A stretch of DNA of 64,000 bases from an uncultured Desulfuromonas sp. (GCF_963676955.1 NZ_OY781461.1:2908225-2972224); one strand, 5' to 3'; counted from the first letter of the stretch, positions 25,953 to 35,285 are shown. Translations and numbers: made by a program. The notes: generated from the letters alone by a model not told the origin.

Positions 25953-27883
25953 CGAGACCCTCCCTGGTGGCAAGCACGACAATTTTTTTCGGCGAAAGGT
26001 TGATGTTTAATGGGAAAGACCAGGGATCTTTCCATACTGCCATGACTGTCATGACAGCCCAGACAACTGTCGCTGCCCGGGGCAATTCCGCCATGGTGCA
26101 CAGCCAGTTCCTGCGCCGTCTCTTGGTGGCATTGTTGACATAATCGATCCACTGATATTGTCAACAGGTGAGGGCGGTCCGACTGATGAACATTATGACA
26201 GGCACTGCACTGCCCTTGCCGGGCCGGTTCATGGGCGACGCCCTGACTCCAGTAACGGTCCACATCGTGACAGGTGAGGCAGAGTTCCGGTAAGGACTGT
26301 TTGAGGTTGGCTGCATAACCGCTGCCATGGGGGTCATGGCAGGTGGTGCAATTGCCCTGTGCGAACGGGACATGCTGAAATTTTTTACTTTCCCCGGCCA
26401 AGTTGCTATGACAGTCCAGGCAAACCGTATGCCCCGGGTTAACCGACAGAGCATCACCGTTACTGGCATGTGGATCGTGACAGGTCCGGCATTGTCCCTG
26501 TTTAAACGGACTGTGTGTCGGGCCATGCAGGCGGGCGTCTTCAGTTTCCTGATGACAGCCACTGCATAAAGCGGCACCGCGGGCCTGCAGCAGGTCGGGG
26601 TTGTCACTGCCGTGGGGCTGATGACAGCCGCTGCATTCATTGGTTGCCACCGGCGTATGCAGATTGTGGCGGGCCAGGGGATCGCGCATGGTTTCATGAC
26701 AGCTCAGGCACAGTTCCTGTTGTGGCTTAACCAGTAACGAGGGTTGTGCGCTGCCATGGGGAGCATGGCAGGTGTCGCAGGCGGTTTCACTGACGGGGAC
26801 ATGGGCAACCCGCATGTTTTGTTGCCCCTGTTCGTGGCAGGATGCGCAAAGACGGTTGAGGGGCTCGCGCAGCAGTGCCTCTTGGTGGCTCGGTGAGCGA
26901 TGGGGCGCATGGCAGCCCAGACATTGTCCGGTGGTATAGGCCGGATGCTGGCTGATTTGTTTTTTGTCCTGCTCGTGACATTGGAAGCACAAGGTTTCGG
27001 GTGGTTGTGTTAAAAGCCCTGTATAGTCACTGGCATGGGGGGTGTGGCAGCTGAAGCAATCGCCGTCTTTGACCGGTTGATGACTTTGCTGGTGCGCCAT
27101 TTCCTGTTGCATCGCATCATGGCAATTCAAGCACAATGACGTGAACTCCTGGCGCAGGGCGAATGGGTTTGCGGAGTCTGAGGCTTCATGACAGCTCGAA
27201 CACTGCCCTGCGAGAATCGGCTGATGAACCGTCCGGCGCAGCAGCGCTTTGCGTTCGGAAGCATGGACCGCATGACATGACGTGCATTGTGTTGTCACCT
27301 GATACCCTGCATGAAGTCGGCGAATGGTCGCTCTGTCGTCATGACATCCCAGACATTGGTCTGCTGCAGCCTCATGCAGACGATTGGCATGGGTCGAAAA
27401 ATGCGGAGCGTGACAGATGGCGCAGTCCCGATCAACGGGTTGATGGCGGATCTGTCCGTCAAATAAACCGGATTCGTGGCATTTCAGGCACAGCGCCTGA
27501 TCCGGCTGAAGTAACAACGCCTTGTTCTCACTGCCGTGCGGATCGTGGCAGGCGGCGCAGTTGCCTTTTTCTACCGGTGGGTGCACGACAGCGTTTTGTT
27601 CTGTTGAGGTGATCGCTTGATGGCATTGAAAACACAGCTGTGTTTCGGCACTTTTTAAATATACCCCTCCGAGCAGGCCATGATTGCGGTGACAGCCGTT
27701 GCAGGCTCCTCCTTTGAGAGGGGCATGGAGTTTGCCCTGTTGCATCATTGACTGGTATTCGGCATGACAGTCCAGGCAGTCTTTGACCACGCGTTTTGTC
27801 GACGTTCCTGAACCTGAACAGCCATAGGTCAGTAACAGCACAAAAAAAACGATTAAACAGGATGGGAACCATCGTTTCATCAT
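25949..27883 (-). CDS. 26-haem cytochrome c lipoprotein
   Basis: 644 residues with a lipobox (LTYGC) and, by my count, 26 CxxCH motifs. The body is a tandem array of roughly 45-residue diheme units with the recurring form HxPVxxGxCxxCHxPHGS...LCxxCH (doubled-CXXCH family). Acylation and the absence of other domains suggest that it sits on the outer membrane, probably facing out, as a large electron reservoir or terminal reductase-like wire. The start is one base from the PPIase stop (27884), and its own stop overlaps the 16-haem gene. Very high His and Cys content; haem loading would need a full cytochrome c maturation system, which is not in this window. Confidence 0.9.
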   Translation of the reverse strand: MMKRWFPSCLIVFFVLLLTYGCSGSGTSTKRVVKDCLDCHAEYQSMMQQGKLHAPLKGGACNGCHRNHGLLGGVYLKSAETQLCFQCHQAITSTEQNAVVHPPVEKGNCAACHDPHGSENKALLLQPDQALCLKCHESGLFDGQIRHQPVDRDCAICHAPHFSTHANRLHEAAADQCLGCHDDRATIRRLHAGYQVTTQCTSCHAVHASERKALLRRTVHQPILAGQCSSCHEASDSANPFALRQEFTSLCLNCHDAMQQEMAHQQSHQPVKDGDCFSCHTPHASDYTGLLTQPPETLCFQCHEQDKKQISQHPAYTTGQCLGCHAPHRSPSHQEALLREPLNRLCASCHEQGQQNMRVAHVPVSETACDTCHAPHGSAQPSLLVKPQQELCLSCHETMRDPLARHNLHTPVATNECSGCHQPHGSDNPDLLQARGAALCSGCHQETEDARLHGPTHSPFKQGQCRTCHDPHASNGDALSVNPGHTVCLDCHSNLAGESKKFQHVPFAQGNCTTCHDPHGSGYAANLKQSLPELCLTCHDVDRYWSQGVAHEPARQGQCSACHNVHQSDRPHLLTISVDRLCQQCHQETAQELAVHHGGIAPGSDSCLGCHDSHGSMERSLVFPIKHQPFAEKNCRACHQGGSR

Positions 27884-29506
27884 CTATTGCCCCTTGAGTT
27901 CATGGATACAGCGTTGCCATTGTGCTTCGTTGACCAAGATGGAGGCTCTTTCGCGCAGTTGTGCGACCAGAGCTTGACGTATTTGAGTGAATTGCTGTTC
28001 TTTGAGCCGTTCCTCAAGTCGAGATTTTACCGCCTCATAAGGTGCATAGTCGATGTGCGCAGAGTCCACCAGTTTTATGAAGTGGCTGGTGCCGTCGAGC
28101 TCCAGCATGGCTGCCTGTCCTTCGGGGAGTTTGCGCACCATGTCGGCAAATTCACTGACCATATGGGACATGGGGGTGGTTTTAACCTCAACCCCAAGCG
28201 GGACCAGTTCCGCCACCACGGATTCGTAGCTCTCGCCATGACGCAACCGTTCGTTGAGTTGTTGTGCGAGCTTCTGGTTATTTGTTTCCGCTGCCAGATA
28301 ACTGGCACGCTCCGGAGAGGCATACTCTTCACGGTGCTGGGTGTAATACGCGCGCAATTGTGCTTCAGTGACGTTGATTTTCGGAACAATGAGCACGGAC
28401 TCCAGTTCGCGGATCAGCCGATGGCGCTGATAGAAAGAAAAAATGCTCTGAAAAGGTTCCCGCTGCTCATAATGACGATTGAGAGCTTCCAAGGTGGTCA
28501 GGGTTTGCGAAATGATATCATTGGCGACCCGGGTGACGATATCGGTGAAGGAACGATCCTTGATTTTTTCGCCGCCGAATTGACGGTAATGCTTTATGGC
28601 ATTGTCATAAAGAACTTGGGCGGAAATATCCATGTCTGGAAAATGAATTACCGGTTGATCCTGAATTTGTTCCTCCGGCCCTTCGAGATGAATTTTATCC
28701 ACAAGCGTCGTGTCCAGTGAGACCCGATATTTTTCGCGCAGCCGTTGTGTCAGGCGGCTGGTCAATTCATGCTGTTTCTTTTTGGCGAGAGCCGTTTTGA
28801 TCGTGTTCTCCACGATGGCCAGGTCTTGATCGTTTCCGGGACTGCGTTCGACGATCTCGATGATAAACCACTGCCCTTTGAATTCATAAGGCTCCAGGTA
28901 GCGATCCTGAGGTGTTGCTTCATACAGGGTGCGGATATGATCCGGTAATTGATTGGGACGCTGAAGGATCGGAGCCGCCAGAGCATCGGAGTTCATATCC
29001 TCTGACGCAGCAATGACCTGTTCGCTGGTCATGTCTTGCTCGGCCTTTGTCAGGAACTCCTCACAGCGCTCTTGCGATTCAAGCTGCACATAGCGCATGG
29101 TCAGCAGGGGGGTGTATTCCTGCTGATAGACGGCTTCAATCTCCTGCGGTGAAAGGGAGATCCTACTGTCGACCTCTTCCTGTTTAAGCTGCATTAAAGA
29201 GCGGACTTTTAAGAATGTTTTGATTTTTTGCTGATAGCGTGGCTCTTCGTACAGCTGCATACGCTCAGCTTCATCGGAAAGCAACAGCCAGTCGATATAA
29301 CTGTCTATTGTCTCGGGAACCGGATCGTCGGATTCTTTCCATACCCGCCACCATGCCTGATAGTCGGCGCGACTCCAATCCTGACCGTCAATGGTCACCA
29401 GAGGTTGCTCCGTCCAGAAAAAAGTCCAACCGGCTGGTGGAAACAGACCGCAGAGCAAGATCGCGCAAAGAATAACCATAAATGCTTTTACGACGCTTTT
29501 TTGCAA
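27884..29506 (-). CDS. SurA-like / parvulin-type peptidyl-prolyl isomerase (chaperone)
   Basis: A 540-residue exported protein. The N-terminal part is a SurA-type helical chaperone region (ATIDSYIDWLLLSDEAERM...LMQLKQEEVD). The C-terminal third resembles a parvulin fold: YASPERASYLAAETN..., RLRHGESYESVVAEL, KLPEGQAAMLELDGTSHFIKLVD. A second helix-rich segment lies between. The TTG start at 29506 is supported by AAGGAG 7 bases upstream and gives a clean signal peptide. It overlaps the preceding gene by 19 bases. Prolyl isomerases encoded beside extracellular cytochromes are needed for nanowire maturation in Geobacter, so a dedicated folding factor for the 26- and 16-haem proteins or the filaments is likely. 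Confidence 0.75.
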   Translation of the reverse strand: MQKSVVKAFMVILCAILLCGLFPPAGWTFFWTEQPLVTIDGQDWSRADYQAWWRVWKESDDPVPETIDSYIDWLLLSDEAERMQLYEEPRYQQKIKTFLKVRSLMQLKQEEVDSRISLSPQEIEAVYQQEYTPLLTMRYVQLESQERCEEFLTKAEQDMTSEQVIAASEDMNSDALAAPILQRPNQLPDHIRTLYEATPQDRYLEPYEFKGQWFIIEIVERSPGNDQDLAIVENTIKTALAKKKQHELTSRLTQRLREKYRVSLDTTLVDKIHLEGPEEQIQDQPVIHFPDMDISAQVLYDNAIKHYRQFGGEKIKDRSFTDIVTRVANDIISQTLTTLEALNRHYEQREPFQSIFSFYQRHRLIRELESVLIVPKINVTEAQLRAYYTQHREEYASPERASYLAAETNNQKLAQQLNERLRHGESYESVVAELVPLGVEVKTTPMSHMVSEFADMVRKLPEGQAAMLELDGTSHFIKLVDSAHIDYAPYEAVKSRLEERLKEQQFTQIRQALVAQLRERASILVNEAQWQRCIHELKGQ

Positions 29507-30117
29507 TTAACCACTCCTTTATCAATCCAGTCGTCAAAAATTTCACCGATCATCATCTGGACCAGTTCGCTTTGGGTGCGCACAACGCCGAAGTGCATCA
29601 TGAGCCGGTAGTCGTCGCCACTGCGTGTCAGAAAAGAACTGGCCAGTAAATGACCTGTGTCGGCGTCACGTAATTCAAGTTGCAGCGAGGCGGTGGGCAG
29701 CGAGGCCCCCTGTACGGTTTCCAGACCAACAGAAAACACTTTACCGCTGACGATTTTTTCAACTTTCAGATCTCTGGCCATATCCTGATAAAATGTCTTG
29801 TCGGCAGAGGTGAGCCACTGAGACAGGAACAGACGTTTTTTTTGCAAAAAAAGACGCACGTCTGCTTCATTGATGACTTTGGCCTCGCGGTTGATCAGTT
29901 CAGACTCACAAATTTTCTCCGCAATAAGCCCCATATTCTCGTCATCACTGTCATTCAAAAAGGGCAGCAGAATGACCCGGCAGGAGCTGCTCAGTGGTTT
30001 CGGTTGGGCAATCGTGGTTGTTGTCGGTCCACGGAATTGGCAACCGGCACTGGCAAGCAGCAGTCCCAGACTCAGAAAAAAACTCAAAATAATATGTCGC
30101 TGCCGGTTAAAAATCAT
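29488..30117 (-). CDS. LpoB/CsgG-like envelope lipoprotein
   Basis: 209 residues, lipobox LASAGC. The mature part has the alpha-beta pattern of the TolB-N/LpoB/CsgG-like group: VILLPFLNDSDDENMGLIAEKI, then VEKIVSGKVFSVGLE, then LELRDADTGHLLAS. These proteins bind other envelope proteins at the outer membrane. GGAG precedes the ATG. It overlaps both neighbours (11 bases upstream, 19 downstream), so three genes are translationally coupled. The middle one of three such proteins in a row; function in this locus unknown, possibly secretion or anchoring. Confidence 0.65.
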   Translation of the reverse strand: MIFNRQRHIILSFFLSLGLLLASAGCQFRGPTTTTIAQPKPLSSSCRVILLPFLNDSDDENMGLIAEKICESELINREAKVINEADVRLFLQKKRLFLSQWLTSADKTFYQDMARDLKVEKIVSGKVFSVGLETVQGASLPTASLQLELRDADTGHLLASSFLTRSGDDYRLMMHFGVVRTQSELVQMMIGEIFDDWIDKGVVNCKKAS

Positions 30118-31606
30118 TGCTCCACGCTCTGTCCTGGTTGATGCGACTGGCTACTTTATCCGGCGAGGAGAAGAGATCGACTTCCGCCGTTTTAAATGAG
30201 GATGAATTCCCGAGTTTATCCAGTGCGTACAAATTGCAGGTTACGGATTCTGCGACGCGATCAAAGGGAAGTTGAATCAGAGCGGGCAACTCCCAACCGT
30301 TCTTTTGCAACAGTGGCGTTCCCTGTTTGGTTTCCACGACCAGGGACCAACGTTCAACCGGAACAACCTGACTTTCCGCGGGCAGCAGCTTCAGATATTT
30401 TTTACCGTCGATGGAGACCTGGGTCAGGCGAATCATTTCCTGAGTTGAGGGCTGTAAATAAAGATTTTCCTCAACGGTGGTGGTGTTGCCGGCCATGTCC
30501 CAGATCTGCATGGCCATGGTGTATTGCCCTGGAGCAACCTGCTGGCTTTGACTGTTTTTTCCAGCCCATTCCATCCGGTCGGGCAGAGCGGCATTTTGTT
30601 CTTCACTCAGAATGGCTTTGCCATCGTGATTTTTAATAATGACCTGCCAGCGGGCAATCGGACGCTGATCTTCAATTTCAGGGTAAAGGATAATCTGGTC
30701 GGAAAACGCATACAGGTTGCCGATACTCAGCCCATTGGAAACATGCATTTTTAATTGAGGCGGAGTGCTGGATACGTGATAGTGGGATAAATTTTCCACT
30801 TTGTCGCTACGCTGAGCAGACCAATGGATGGTCAATGCCAATGGATACAATCCATCGTTGTCGTCGGTGGATATCACACCTTCATAACAATCCGGAATAC
30901 GGCTTTTTTGGAGAATCGTATGCCCGGTCTGACTTTCAACCGTTAAATATTGTGGTTGCTGATTGAGAAATTTAATGCGGATGCGGCACAAGACCGGCGT
31001 GCCGTCACGGACCAGCTCCGGCTTAACGCTGACATCACAGATGCGGTAATCGGGAAAAACCTGCTCACGTTGTCGCAGCTGGTCTGACTGGGCATTGAAG
31101 GTGTCGGCAAATTGATGAAGGGTATAGTCCTGCAGCTCTTCTTGACTGTGCAGACGACCGATGCCGAGCAGTGGCTGGATGTCATCGATGTGAAATGCCA
31201 GGGTTGTACCCCAATTGATTTCACCGCTTTGCCCATCGAGCAGTTTAAAGACGATGGCCAGTTTATGGTTGCCTCGCTCAGAACGTTCCGTCACAGTCCC
31301 CAGCAAAACGCCATCACAGTGAAGGGATGCACACAGTTTGCGCGCAGTCAGTGAATCCAGAGAGCCGGCTTTTCTGATCGCGTTTCGGATATAGAAATCC
31401 TTTACTTTTTCCATGTCGGCAATGTCAAGCCCATGTGCCTGAAGAATGGAAGAAAGCTTTGTCGTCATCGCCATGTCCAGTCCATTGGACGATGCGGTTA
31501 AATCCTGTAACGGAGCCACAGCAATTCTGTAAACAGACTCCGCCTGTGTCGGAGACAGCATCGTGATCAGAAACAGAAAAAGCGCTGGCAGGAGGCAACG
31601 ATTCAT
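30107..31606 (-). CDS. exported protein with CsgG-like N-terminus and Ig-like repeats
   Basis: A 499-residue protein with a signal peptide (cleaved after TQA). Residues about 25-150 show the CsgG/TolB-N-like pattern (YRIAVAPLQDLTASSNGLDMAMTTKL ... LHCDGVLLGTVTERS). The rest is beta-rich with FlgD/Big-type modules: PIARWQVIIKNHDGKAIL, LPDRMEWAGKNSQSQQVAPGQYTMAMQIWDMAGN and PVERWSLVVETKQGTPLL. No haem site. The gene follows a CsgG-like lipoprotein by 2 bases. It could be an outer-membrane secretion or assembly accessory for cytochromes or filaments. No exact family is recognised. Confidence 0.65.
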   Translation of the reverse strand: MNRCLLPALFLFLITMLSPTQAESVYRIAVAPLQDLTASSNGLDMAMTTKLSSILQAHGLDIADMEKVKDFYIRNAIRKAGSLDSLTARKLCASLHCDGVLLGTVTERSERGNHKLAIVFKLLDGQSGEINWGTTLAFHIDDIQPLLGIGRLHSQEELQDYTLHQFADTFNAQSDQLRQREQVFPDYRICDVSVKPELVRDGTPVLCRIRIKFLNQQPQYLTVESQTGHTILQKSRIPDCYEGVISTDDNDGLYPLALTIHWSAQRSDKVENLSHYHVSSTPPQLKMHVSNGLSIGNLYAFSDQIILYPEIEDQRPIARWQVIIKNHDGKAILSEEQNAALPDRMEWAGKNSQSQQVAPGQYTMAMQIWDMAGNTTTVEENLYLQPSTQEMIRLTQVSIDGKKYLKLLPAESQVVPVERWSLVVETKQGTPLLQKNGWELPALIQLPFDRVAESVTCNLYALDKLGNSSSFKTAEVDLFSSPDKVASRINQDRAWSNDF

Positions 31607-31608
31607 AG

Positions 31609-32196
31609 TCAGCTTTCACTCAATGTGTCGAGGAGACTGTCGAGCAAACGAAACAAGACGCTATTGGTATCTTCAGCGGATAAACCCAGCAGTCTGCCCG
31701 TGGTGCTGTAGCCGTTGGCGCTGTGGCTGGCTTTCCAGATAATATTTCCTGTTTTGATATCGACCATGCGCAGACTGATGGCTATTTCAGGATAGGTGTA
31801 GGAACCATTGCGAACTTCGTTGTATGAATCAATAGATCCGGCAATATAGGCCTCGATATTGAATTCCCTGGCCATCCGTTTGGCCACCCGTTGATCGATC
31901 AGCTCCTTGTCGGAACTGCGCATCTCGTCATTTAAAAAACGGTATAATTCTCCTTTTTCAACAACCTTGTACAGCTGTCGGCCTAGAATGCGCGTTGTCA
32001 GCAATTCATTGGCGTGGCTGTTGATTCCCTTTTGCGTGGAAAAATTTTCCAGAGGTAAGATCGCAATGCGTTTGACATAACCGAGGCCGATGGCCGGATC
32101 GGTGAAATGGTGGCTTGTTTTTGCGCACCCCAGGATGACTCCCAACAGGGCGGTTACAATGAAATAAGCGGTTTTTTTATAATGGATGTTCATCAT
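31609..32196 (-). CDS. CsgG-like lipoprotein
   Basis: 195 residues with lipobox GVILGC. The mature segment YVKRIAILPLENFSTQKGINSHANELLTTRIL, then EFNIEAYIAGSIDSYNEVRNGSYTYPEIAISLRMVDIKTGNIIWKAS is the classic opening and middle of CsgG/FlgT-like envelope lipoproteins. CsgG itself forms the curli export pore, but this protein lacks CsgG's membrane-spanning hairpins as far as I can see. ATG 32196 is chosen because GAGGA precedes it; a longer open frame adds no signal. First of the three related genes. Likely part of an outer-membrane assembly platform. Confidence 0.65.
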   Translation of the reverse strand: MMNIHYKKTAYFIVTALLGVILGCAKTSHHFTDPAIGLGYVKRIAILPLENFSTQKGINSHANELLTTRILGRQLYKVVEKGELYRFLNDEMRSSDKELIDQRVAKRMAREFNIEAYIAGSIDSYNEVRNGSYTYPEIAISLRMVDIKTGNIIWKASHSANGYSTTGRLLGLSAEDTNSVLFRLLDSLLDTLSES

Positions 32197-32266
32197 GCCA
32201 TTCCTCAGTAATAACTGGTCCTCGTGTTTTTCGGTATTTCTGTTTTTTAACAGCAAAAAATATGCC

Positions 32267-34312
32267 TTAAAAATTGTAATTAACAGTTGCCAGTCCTTTC
32301 CAGGTGGTGTCTTCATCATCTTTTGACCAATTGATGGTGTTGCGTAGGTTGAGCTGTTGGCTCAGATTCCAGATCGCGCTGAAGCGGATAGACTGCAAGG
32401 TACTGTCCGTCTTGATAAACGTATATCTGACATCGGATTGAATTTTATTGGTCAGCCACAGGTTGAAACGGTGGCTGAAGCTGTCACCGTTCCCATGCTG
32501 GTAACTTGTCGTCATGGAAAAGTAAGATGACGGACGATAGGTGGAGTTCAGTGAATAGGAAAATCCTCCATCCTCCTCATCATCCTGAGTCAGTGAACAG
32601 TTTGCAGAGAAGTTAAAGCGCGGGGTAAAACGTGTTGCCAGATTAAATTGATAACTACGGCTTTTTGACGTTGCATCCCCATTGTCATCGTCAAATGTTT
32701 TGATCTGATTCCAGTTGGCGGACACTCCCGCGCTCAGATCGGGAAAAAGAACCGCAGACAGATGGCAGTTAATATTATCTGTCTGGTTGGTTTTGTCCGT
32801 ATCCGTGTAACGTTCAGAACGGGTGGCTCCCAGCGAAAAGGTCAGAGTGTTGAGGGGGTTGGCCTGATACGCAAGGGAATAGGAGCGACTGGTCGTTGGA
32901 TCCTGTCCATCAATATCATCCGTGTTGTCATTGATATTCATGGACAGCGCAAAAAAGCGGTTCCATGTCAGGGCACTGTTGAAGGACTGATTGAGCTGAA
33001 CAGAGTGGGTGTCGCTGGAAGTCCGGTTCTCATGACGTTGCGCCGTATAGCCCAGGCTCCATTTTTCCCAGGGCCTGACACTGATGCCTGCCTGTGATCT
33101 CTGGGATGTCGTGGTGGATGTATAGGCGTTGTCTCCCTCGTTAAGAGTCAGCAGATAGTTGACTTCGATTTCAGTAAGATACACGGTTTCCGTACTGACG
33201 GAACGGGTCAGGATCGCTTTGACATAGCGGATGTTCTCTATCTCCTGATCAAAATTAAAACGAACGATTGTCTGGCCGTTTTCCAGCTCATACGACGGAC
33301 TGACGAAGGTTGCCATCTGTGACCAGTTCTGATTGTCCTGACTGGTATAAAACGTCCAGTTCAGCAGATTCCGGATTGATTGATCGATTTCACGATTCAG
33401 ATAAAAGATGAGTTCATTGAATGGGTTCAGATTGATCTGTACACCGACGTTTACTGTTTGGGTCGGTTGAATGAGCTGCACTGTTGTCGACGTCAGCCTG
33501 TCTCCATCAATCAAAGCGGATTCGTTGCCCAGGGCATCATCCTGTGGAGTGTCATCCAGACTGTAAAGTCCTGAAACCACATGAATGTTCTGGGTTATCT
33601 CCCGGCTGCTTCCGGTTGTGGTACTGATGCTCCGGTTATGCGAGTATTGATGGGACGCAATGATATTGACCCGGTTATTCCACAAGCTCTGTTGCAGCTG
33701 CCCACGTAAAGTATGGGTTGTCGTGTCGTTTTCCGTTTCAGTGATTTCATTGGTTGTTATGCTGTTGGTGAAATCATAGAGCAATGTCATCCCATGCCAG
33801 GTGTAGTTCAGGCTTGAACTGACGTTTGTAGAATGGGTGTCTGTGGTTTTGGGTGAACTGTCGTTCGTTGTCGAGTTCTGGCCGAAATTGACTCTCAGTC
33901 GTGGCCAATAGCTTTCATCAAGCCGGGTGACGAATGTCGTGTTCCAGCTCCGATTCAGGGTGGTATCCGAGCTGCCGGTTTTTCGCTCGGTTTGAGATGC
34001 ATTTACACTGATGTCGAACAGGTCATTGTTCAGTCCCATCCTGAGGGAGGGGGCCAGTGTTTCGGTTGTCGCCGTGTCTTGGCTTTGATTGGTTGTATAA
34101 CGCATGGAACCGCTGAATCGCAGTGCCGATGTCAGGTCATTTCCCAAACTTAAACTGTAGCTCTGACCAAGCTTCCAGCTGTCACTGTCATCACCATAAG
34201 GCTGGTTCCAGTTCCCGTTTAATTGCAACAGGGCAGAGTCAGCCGAGGAGGCTGCCCAGGCAGAGAAACCCAGAAGCAGTGTTAAACAGACAAGGACCCG
34301 TAATGATGACAT
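32267..34312 (-). CDS. outer-membrane beta-barrel protein of the cytochrome locus
   Basis: 681 residues, with a signal peptide (cleaved near AWA-A). The sequence is dominated by amphipathic beta hairpins (SYSLSLGNDLTSALRFSGSMRY and repeats) and ends in TVNYNF, the BAM recognition end, so it is a large barrel (20 or more strands by eye). A stretch at about residues 300-385 (LLNWTFYTSQDNQNWSQMATF...RYVKAILTRSV) looks like an F5/8 type C (discoidin) module inserted in the barrel, an unusual feature. It lies directly after the 12-haem lipoprotein and so is the natural candidate for the pore of a porin-cytochrome conduit. Confidence 0.78.
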   Translation of the reverse strand: MSSLRVLVCLTLLLGFSAWAASSADSALLQLNGNWNQPYGDDSDSWKLGQSYSLSLGNDLTSALRFSGSMRYTTNQSQDTATTETLAPSLRMGLNNDLFDISVNASQTERKTGSSDTTLNRSWNTTFVTRLDESYWPRLRVNFGQNSTTNDSSPKTTDTHSTNVSSSLNYTWHGMTLLYDFTNSITTNEITETENDTTTHTLRGQLQQSLWNNRVNIIASHQYSHNRSISTTTGSSREITQNIHVVSGLYSLDDTPQDDALGNESALIDGDRLTSTTVQLIQPTQTVNVGVQINLNPFNELIFYLNREIDQSIRNLLNWTFYTSQDNQNWSQMATFVSPSYELENGQTIVRFNFDQEIENIRYVKAILTRSVSTETVYLTEIEVNYLLTLNEGDNAYTSTTTSQRSQAGISVRPWEKWSLGYTAQRHENRTSSDTHSVQLNQSFNSALTWNRFFALSMNINDNTDDIDGQDPTTSRSYSLAYQANPLNTLTFSLGATRSERYTDTDKTNQTDNINCHLSAVLFPDLSAGVSANWNQIKTFDDDNGDATSKSRSYQFNLATRFTPRFNFSANCSLTQDDEEDGGFSYSLNSTYRPSSYFSMTTSYQHGNGDSFSHRFNLWLTNKIQSDVRYTFIKTDSTLQSIRFSAIWNLSQQLNLRNTINWSKDDEDTTWKGLATVNYNF

Positions 34313-34346
34313 GGTTGAGGCCAGAATGAGGAAAGGTTGCAGGTTA

Positions 34347-34385
34347 TGCCGGTCATTGCCTTGAACGGCAAAGCAATGACCGGCA
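34347..34385. other. intercistronic perfect hairpin
   Basis: 13-bp perfect arms TGCCGGTCATTGC and GCAATGACCGGCA with a 13-base loop, between the 12-haem lipoprotein and the barrel gene. No T-run follows on the minus strand. It may protect or process the mRNA, or set the ratio of barrel to cytochrome. Confidence 0.55.
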
Positions 34386-34403
34386 CGGTCTTAGAGTTGA
34401 TTG

Positions 34404-35285
34404 TTAATGGCCGGGAAGAATCAAAGCGTGCGGATCAAAATGACAATCCGTACAACCGTTGAACTTGTCCAGCATTCCTTTACTGTGCGGCAAGCCATGA
34501 CAATCCTGACATTGCGGAATGTTGCCGTGGGTTTCCTTATGGCAATAGGCACACTGTAAACTGGCGTGCTTTTTGTGGGTGCTGATCAGCCGTGAGTTGA
34601 TCTCTTCGTGACAGGTGGCACAGGCACTGTTCGGAGTTTCCTGCGAGTAGTGAATCGTCAAGGGTTGATGAACCGGATGGCACCCCATGCATGAGTCATT
34701 ACTTTCATATTCAGCATGAGGCTGTTCGTGACATTCCACACAATCCGGTTTATAGCCGTGCTGGGTGTGGTGACAATCACTGCAGGCAACCTTGCTGTGA
34801 GCACTGGGATACTGCGTGACTTCAGCCGACTGTGCGGTGTGACAGTTGGCACAGTCATTTTCCAGAGTGGTCATGTTGGTCAGACCGGCAATCGGCATAT
34901 GGGCATTGCCGTGGCAGCTCAGGCAGTCGAGAAACGTCGGACCGTGAATTTCACCATGGCAGGTGGTACATTGGGGGACCACGTCGCTCCAGTTTTTATC
35001 CGGACGGTAGGTATGAAAAGTTTCGTGGCAGAACTGGCACTCAAGCTGATGCTTGCCGCCTTCGTCTCGAATGATTGAGTACACTGAATAGTGGCAGCGT
35101 GCGCATTCTACAGTTGTCAGGGGCTTAATGTCCTGTTCATAAACACTTTTTTGCTCTTTACTGCTTGATTTTGCCTGAGCGACTGACGTTACCAGTGAGC
35201 TGTTGGGCGGCTCAACGCAGCCCCAGATGCCGGCAATAAAAGCGACGGCGAAAAATACGCTGAGATACTTCTTTGTTTTTTTCAT
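34404..35285 (-). CDS. dodecahaem cytochrome c lipoprotein
   Basis: 293 residues with lipobox GIWGC. I count 12 CxxCH motifs, the same number as OmcB/OmcC of Geobacter, although overall sequence looks different. About 40 residues of Ser/Lys-rich linker separate the lipid anchor from the first haem. The C-terminal half (CAYCHKETH, PQCQDCHGLPHS, CTDCHFDPHAL) is clearly homologous to the downstream-encoded 12-haem protein at 35339, so the pair arose by duplication. Strong GAGGAG ribosome site. With the barrel it is the likely outer-surface half of a conduit. Confidence 0.88.
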   Translation of the reverse strand: MKKTKKYLSVFFAVAFIAGIWGCVEPPNSSLVTSVAQAKSSSKEQKSVYEQDIKPLTTVECARCHYSVYSIIRDEGGKHQLECQFCHETFHTYRPDKNWSDVVPQCTTCHGEIHGPTFLDCLSCHGNAHMPIAGLTNMTTLENDCANCHTAQSAEVTQYPSAHSKVACSDCHHTQHGYKPDCVECHEQPHAEYESNDSCMGCHPVHQPLTIHYSQETPNSACATCHEEINSRLISTHKKHASLQCAYCHKETHGNIPQCQDCHGLPHSKGMLDKFNGCTDCHFDPHALILPGH

